A stretch of DNA of 26,860 nt from Eggerthellaceae bacterium (GTDB lineage Bacteria; Actinomycetota; Coriobacteriia; Coriobacteriales; Eggerthellaceae): the NCBI GenBank assembly GCA_017559045.1, contig JAFYTB010000207.1, forward strand, positions 1 through 26,860, written 5' to 3'. The translations under genes and the position numbers were made by a program. The notes beneath the pieces are model-generated. The model saw nothing but the letters and a program-made list of their open reading frames with translations, searched no databases and had not been told where the DNA came from. Shown here in pieces: positions 23,400 through 26,860 of this stretch. Numbering within the stretch: the first letter of the stretch is position 1; each line of letters starts with the position of its first letter.

Positions 23400-25733
23400 T
23401 TACTTACGAACGGAGGGGTTGCCCCAACGGTTCCAAACCTCAGCCATATCAGTGTCGAAATTCAAGTCCGTCGGCTCGATCTTGCAGATGAGGCACTTGT
23501 AAGGAGCACCGAATCCGAGCTTGCCAACATGGAAGTGGGGCATCAGATTATTGATGTTGGAACGCCAGATATCGTAGAGCACCGGCTCTTCGGAATCGGC
23601 CTCAGGGAACCAGAAACCATGCTGTGCAGCAACGAGGCCCGGGTACACCTGCTGGGTTACCTTCGCCTTGAGAACGCAGCTGCCGAACTGGTTCGTGAGA
23701 CGGACCCACTGGCCATTGGTGATGCCATACTTGAGTGCATCCTCGGGATTGATCTCAACGATCGGATCGGGATTGATCTCACGCAGATACGGAATCTGCT
23801 TGCCCTCGGAGTGGAAGTAGCAGTAGGTACGAGCACCAGTGGTGAGGACCATCGGATACTCTTCCATGAGCTCGGGAGTGCGCATCGGACTGTACTGAGG
23901 CTCGTCGTAGTACGGCAGCGGATCCTCGCCGAACTGACGGAACATGGTGGAGTACAGCTCGACGCGGCCAGTCGGGGTGTTGAAGCCCGGCTTACCATCG
24001 GGACGCAGCTTGCCCGACTTGTACTTGTAGTAGGAAAGCGTCTCGGTCTTCTGATGCACAACCTCTTCGCGCAGTGCCTCGAAGGTGGTCTTGCCATTCA
24101 GACGATACTCCTCGAGGAACTCATAGTAATTAGCGAAGCGACCGAAATTGATGGGCATGCAGCGACGGCCAATCTCGTACATGATCTCGCAGTCGCCCTT
24201 GCCCTCGCCCACTGTGATGGACTTGTTGGCAACACCCATGGTGATGGGGGAAGCGCCATAGTGAGAGTAGACAACCGTGTCGTGCTCGACGGTGGACGAA
24301 AGCGGAAGGAAGAGCTCGCAGCAAGCCTGGATGGTAGGCGTCAGCCACACGTCAATGCCGAAACACCACTCCAGGTTCTGGTAAGCCTTGTGCCAACGTG
24401 CGGGCTGAGCGCAGTCAGTACCGGCAAGGCCGTTGCAATCCTCGAAACCGGCCATCTTGAATGCGTAGGGCTCGCCCGTCTCAAGCGCGTCGAGCACCAT
24501 ATCGCAATGGGCGTTCAGAACGAAGCTCACCATTGCGGGGTATTCCTTCAGACCGAGAATCTTGTTCTGAAGTGCCGGACCAAGCTCCTTCCAGCCAAAG
24601 CCAAGCTCGAGACCGTCGTTGACGTCGCCCACCAGCTGGCCGCCGGGAACGTCAACGTTGCCGGTAATAGCCTCAAGAGCGAGAATGCTGTGACCAGCCT
24701 GGGTGCCATTCGACTTCATATCGATAGCGAGACCCCAAGCAATCTGGGCCGGTTTAGCGGCTGCGTAGACGCGAGCAGCCTCGCGAATGAGATCTGCGTC
24801 AATGCCGCAAATCTCAGCTGCCTTCTCAGCAGGCATGGTGGCTACGCGCTCAGCGAGCTGATCAAAGCCATAGCACCACTTCTCGACGAACTCATGATCA
24901 TACAGATCTTCGGAAATGATGACATCGAGCATGGCCATACCGAGTGCGGTATCGGTACCGGGGCGCAGGCGCAGATGATAGTCAGCACGAGTGGATGCCC
25001 ACGTCACACGCGGGTCGATAACCATAAGCTTGGAACCACGACGCATCATATCGATAGCGGAATGGCCGAAGAGACCGTCACCGTTGGTAGGCAGCGGATC
25101 CTTGCCCCAGAAAACAATGAGTTCGGGAAGCGTGAACATCGGATCGTCGTAACGACCGGGCAGACCACCAGCATAGTCCATCTCAGGATAAGCAACACCC
25201 ATCACGTAGGTGGTACCAGCAACACGAGGGATGTAGCAGGAGTAACCGCTCAGAGGCTGAGACGCATTCGGAGTACCGAGAGCAGCCTGAGCATATGCGG
25301 GCAGCATGGGACCACCCTCGCGGCCAGTTCCGCCCTGCATGAGGATGGACTCAGCGCCGTAGTTCTCCTTGTAGTAGGCGACCTTCTCGGCAATAGTGTC
25401 GAAGGCCTCTTCCCACGTAATGCGCTCCCACCTGTTCTTGCCGCGATCCTCACGAGCGCGCTTCATGGGGTACAGAATACGATCAGGGTTGTAGACGTAA
25501 TCGCGAATAGTAAGGCAGCGTACGCAAAGGCGACCGCCCGTAACGGGATGATTCTCATCGCCCTCGATCTTCACCAGCTCGCCATCGGCGTTCACATACG
25601 TCTTGATACCGCAGCCAACCGGATGGCAGCCAGGCGGCGACCAGGCGCAACCGCGAGTTACGGTCAGGCCCTCTTCCTCATAACGCCACGGTTTGCCAAG
25701 GTCGGCAGTACCCTGTCCCTTAAACAGCTTCAT
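23400..25733 (-). CDS. Molybdopterin oxidoreductase catalytic subunit (DMSO reductase superfamily), Mo enzyme 3
   Basis: A 777-residue cytoplasmic Mo/W enzyme, closer to Mo enzyme 1 than to 2 (shared GDVND, LGFGWKELGP and LQNKILGLKEYPA blocks). FeS cysteines are C29-x6-C36-x4-C41-x28-C70; the putative Mo ligand is C166 in GTPNASQPLSGYSCY. The segment between GTPN and SGY differs from the other two (SQPL instead of CYxQ), which may reflect a different active site. The tail FDTDMAEVWNRWG matches Mo enzyme 2. ATG 25733 has GAGG 7 bases upstream; the open frame to 25811 runs through the terminator hairpin and is not coding. No FeS subunit gene is adjacent. A TorD-like chaperone and a DUF1883 protein precede it, but a strong terminator lies between. 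Substrate unknown. Confidence 0.93.
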   Translation of the reverse strand: MKLFKGQGTADLGKPWRYEEEGLTVTRGCAWSPPGCHPVGCGIKTYVNADGELVKIEGDENHPVTGGRLCVRCLTIRDYVYNPDRILYPMKRAREDRGKNRWERITWEEAFDTIAEKVAYYKENYGAESILMQGGTGREGGPMLPAYAQAALGTPNASQPLSGYSCYIPRVAGTTYVMGVAYPEMDYAGGLPGRYDDPMFTLPELIVFWGKDPLPTNGDGLFGHSAIDMMRRGSKLMVIDPRVTWASTRADYHLRLRPGTDTALGMAMLDVIISEDLYDHEFVEKWCYGFDQLAERVATMPAEKAAEICGIDADLIREAARVYAAAKPAQIAWGLAIDMKSNGTQAGHSILALEAITGNVDVPGGQLVGDVNDGLELGFGWKELGPALQNKILGLKEYPAMVSFVLNAHCDMVLDALETGEPYAFKMAGFEDCNGLAGTDCAQPARWHKAYQNLEWCFGIDVWLTPTIQACCELFLPLSSTVEHDTVVYSHYGASPITMGVANKSITVGEGKGDCEIMYEIGRRCMPINFGRFANYYEFLEEYRLNGKTTFEALREEVVHQKTETLSYYKYKSGKLRPDGKPGFNTPTGRVELYSTMFRQFGEDPLPYYDEPQYSPMRTPELMEEYPMVLTTGARTYCYFHSEGKQIPYLREINPDPIVEINPEDALKYGITNGQWVRLTNQFGSCVLKAKVTQQVYPGLVAAQHGFWFPEADSEEPVLYDIWRSNINNLMPHFHVGKLGFGAPYKCLICKIEPTDLNFDTDMAEVWNRWGNPSVRK

Positions 25734-25780
25734 GAAACCCCCTCGCTCCTTACCAAGTAATTCCTCGTCGCAAACAAAAA

Positions 25781-25809
25781 GGCGCGAAGAGCAACAAGCT
25801 CTACGCGCC
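25781..25809 (-). terminator. Strong terminator between DUF1883 and Mo enzyme 3
   Basis: GGCGCGAAGAGC (25781-25792) pairs with GCTCTACGCGCC (25798-25809) at 11 of 12 positions, loop AACAA, then TTTTTG on the minus strand. It lies 8 bases after the DUF1883 stop codon and only about 47 bases before the Mo enzyme 3 start codon. Confidence 0.88.
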
Positions 25810-25817
25810 ATAATTCC

Positions 25818-26135
25818 TTAATCGGTAAAGGTCGAATCGTCCATAAGGCGAACCGAGAATTCGGCACAGCCCGAATAGGTATTCGGATCGATGACCACAT
25901 ACCAATGCGCTTCACGCGGAACGCGGAAGCGATAAGGCGAAGAGGTCAAGGTTCCCTGGAACGCCTTGCAGTCCTCCCCTGCCTTGTACAGTGCATAGTT
26001 ATCAGCATCCATGATGCGCACCATCACCGCACGGGTAATGTTGACGATGATGCTCATTCCGGGGCCAGCCGGACCGAGATCGTACTCGATCTCGCGCGAA
26101 CCCCAACCGCGACCGTCAGGTCCAAAATCATTCAT
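25818..26135 (-). CDS. DUF1883-family protein
   Basis: A 105-residue protein with the DUF1883 pattern: YDLGPAGPGMSIIVNITRAVMVRIMDADNYALYKAG in the first half, then a TSSPYRFRVPREAHWYVVID segment typical of the family's second half. The fold is probably a small beta-sandwich; no enzymatic role is known. There is no signal peptide. Its ATG at 26135 overlaps the stop codon region of the TorD-like gene by 8 bases, with GGGGG 6 bases upstream, so the two are translated together. Linkage to a TorD-type chaperone and a Mo enzyme suggests a role in its assembly or as an accessory subunit; this is inference. Confidence 0.85.
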   Translation of the reverse strand: MNDFGPDGRGWGSREIEYDLGPAGPGMSIIVNITRAVMVRIMDADNYALYKAGEDCKAFQGTLTSSPYRFRVPREAHWYVVIDPNTYSGCAEFSVRLMDDSTFTD

Positions 26136-26850
26136 TGGAATCCCCCTTCAGGTATTCGAGTTCAATAGCAAGCCAGCCCTTCGCCATCTGAGCAAGAGCG
26201 GGATAGAAGTCAACTTCAGCGCGCTGACCAATAGCGGCGGCAAACTGATCAATCCATACTGCAGGATGCTCTTCGATGAACTTAAGCTCCTCGTCGCGCA
26301 GTGCGGGGATCTCCTCGTACTCGCCATCACGCAGGTATGCGATCTCGCATCCAACCAGATACTGGAGGTACTCGAACTCGCAAGCCATATGATCGTCGGC
26401 CAGAATGCGCGGCTTGCTGGGCTTGAAACCATGTGCGCGATAGTTAAGGGTTACACCTTCGACCAGACCACTCGTGAGCGTCTTCTTGCCAGAAGTGTAC
26501 ACAGACTCATACGGATAAGCCGCACGCAGCTTCTCCTCATCATCGCTGGAGTTAGGATCGGTTCCGTAGCCAAGGAACGTGTTCACGTAATCGATGGCAA
26601 GCTCAGACTTCTTTTTGGCGACATCCTCGACGCCATCGAGATAAGTGCGAATACGACCGTAACCCTCATCGAAGTCAGCCTGTCCAACAGGCTCAACCGC
26701 CGGGCTTTCGCAGAGATCGGAAAGGAGCTCTTTGTCGATCTCCTCGCGGAACAAACGCGAGATGATAGCGTAGTTTTCGTAGCGATCTTCAAGCTCTTCC
26801 TCAAAGGCAGCACCCTTTGCTTTCAGAGCCTCGATCCTTGCTTCTCCCAT
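26128..26850 (-). CDS. TorD/DmsD-family molybdoenzyme chaperone
   Basis: A 240-residue all-helical chaperone of the TorD/DmsD family, which binds Mo enzyme apoproteins and helps cofactor insertion. Signature segments are DYVNTFLGYG (about 87-96), AYPYESVYTS with PYESVY at 113-118, and DDHMACEFEYLQYL (152-165). Length is slightly above typical. The ATG at 26850 has a GGGGG site 5 bases upstream, but only 10 bases of sequence remain before the window edge, so a longer N-terminus cannot be excluded. Since Mo enzyme 3 has no Tat signal, the chaperone probably serves maturation rather than export proofreading. Confidence 0.88.
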   Translation of the reverse strand: MGEARIEALKAKGAAFEEELEDRYENYAIISRLFREEIDKELLSDLCESPAVEPVGQADFDEGYGRIRTYLDGVEDVAKKKSELAIDYVNTFLGYGTDPNSSDDEEKLRAAYPYESVYTSGKKTLTSGLVEGVTLNYRAHGFKPSKPRILADDHMACEFEYLQYLVGCEIAYLRDGEYEEIPALRDEELKFIEEHPAVWIDQFAAAIGQRAEVDFYPALAQMAKGWLAIELEYLKGDSNE

Positions 26851-26860
26851 ACATACCCCC

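Noticed and set aside
17044..25760. Long plus-strand open frames antisense to the three Mo enzyme operons and to the OYE and flavoprotein genes
   Set aside because: Composition is Val, Leu, Asp, His repetitive, with no signal or motif, and each mirrors a well-supported minus-strand gene.
25734..25811. N-terminal extension of Mo enzyme 3 to 25811
   Set aside because: It would translate the terminator hairpin; ATG 25733 has a ribosome site and matches the start region of the paralogues.

Overview
The window is a stretch of a moderately GC-rich genome in which almost every gene lies on the minus strand. The gene content is a Tat-exported fumarate-reductase-like flavoprotein, two large FeS/FMN/FAD Old-Yellow-Enzyme-type reductases, three paralogous molybdopterin oxidoreductases and a trimeric [FeFe] hydrogenase. 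This is the kind of inventory seen in anaerobic gut or rumen Eggerthellaceae (Coriobacteriia; the Eggerthella, Slackia, Adlercreutzia and Denitrobacterium group). That assignment is an inference from gene content; no rRNA gene or other marker is present.

Layout from the left: 1-1432 holds two small lipoprotein genes (the first cut by the window edge) behind a near-consensus promoter. 1509-3098 is an unrecognised 529-residue protein. 3203-3865 is a DUF1847 cysteine-motif protein, divergent from the only clear plus-strand gene, an EamA-family transporter (4011-4919). A bidirectional terminator follows. 5001-9131 is the three-gene NAD(P)-linked [FeFe] hydrogenase operon (HndA, HndC and HndD-like). 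9489-11198 is the Tat/lipoprotein flavoprotein. 11536-16398 is an SDR dehydrogenase followed by two 651-residue OYE-type reductases, separated by a REP-like palindromic element. 16697-20035 is a four-gene unit: SlyD-like prolyl isomerase, an 8-cysteine mini-protein, Mo enzyme 1 and its FeS subunit. 20149-23013 is Mo enzyme 2 with its FeS subunit, behind a long leader carrying an 11-codon leader ORF. 23400-26850 is a TorD-like chaperone, a DUF1883 protein, a strong terminator, and Mo enzyme 3.

A plausible joint role (inference) is anaerobic reductive metabolism of external organic acceptors. The hydrogenase links H2 to NAD(P)H. Cytoplasmic Mo-FeS enzymes and OYE/SDR reductases spend reduced carriers on substrates that cannot be read from sequence. 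The exported flavoprotein works outside the membrane. The hydrogenase operon and the flavoprotein gene share a 22-bp element (19 of 22 identical) upstream, which suggests common regulation.

The points most worth following up are the three Mo enzymes with the same non-standard cysteine spacing but three different accessory gene sets, the leader ORF and hairpin ahead of Mo enzyme 2, the SDR-OYE-OYE-flavoprotein set that parallels equol and bile-acid pathways, and the shared promoter element. No tRNA, rRNA, CRISPR array, transposase or integrase was seen.
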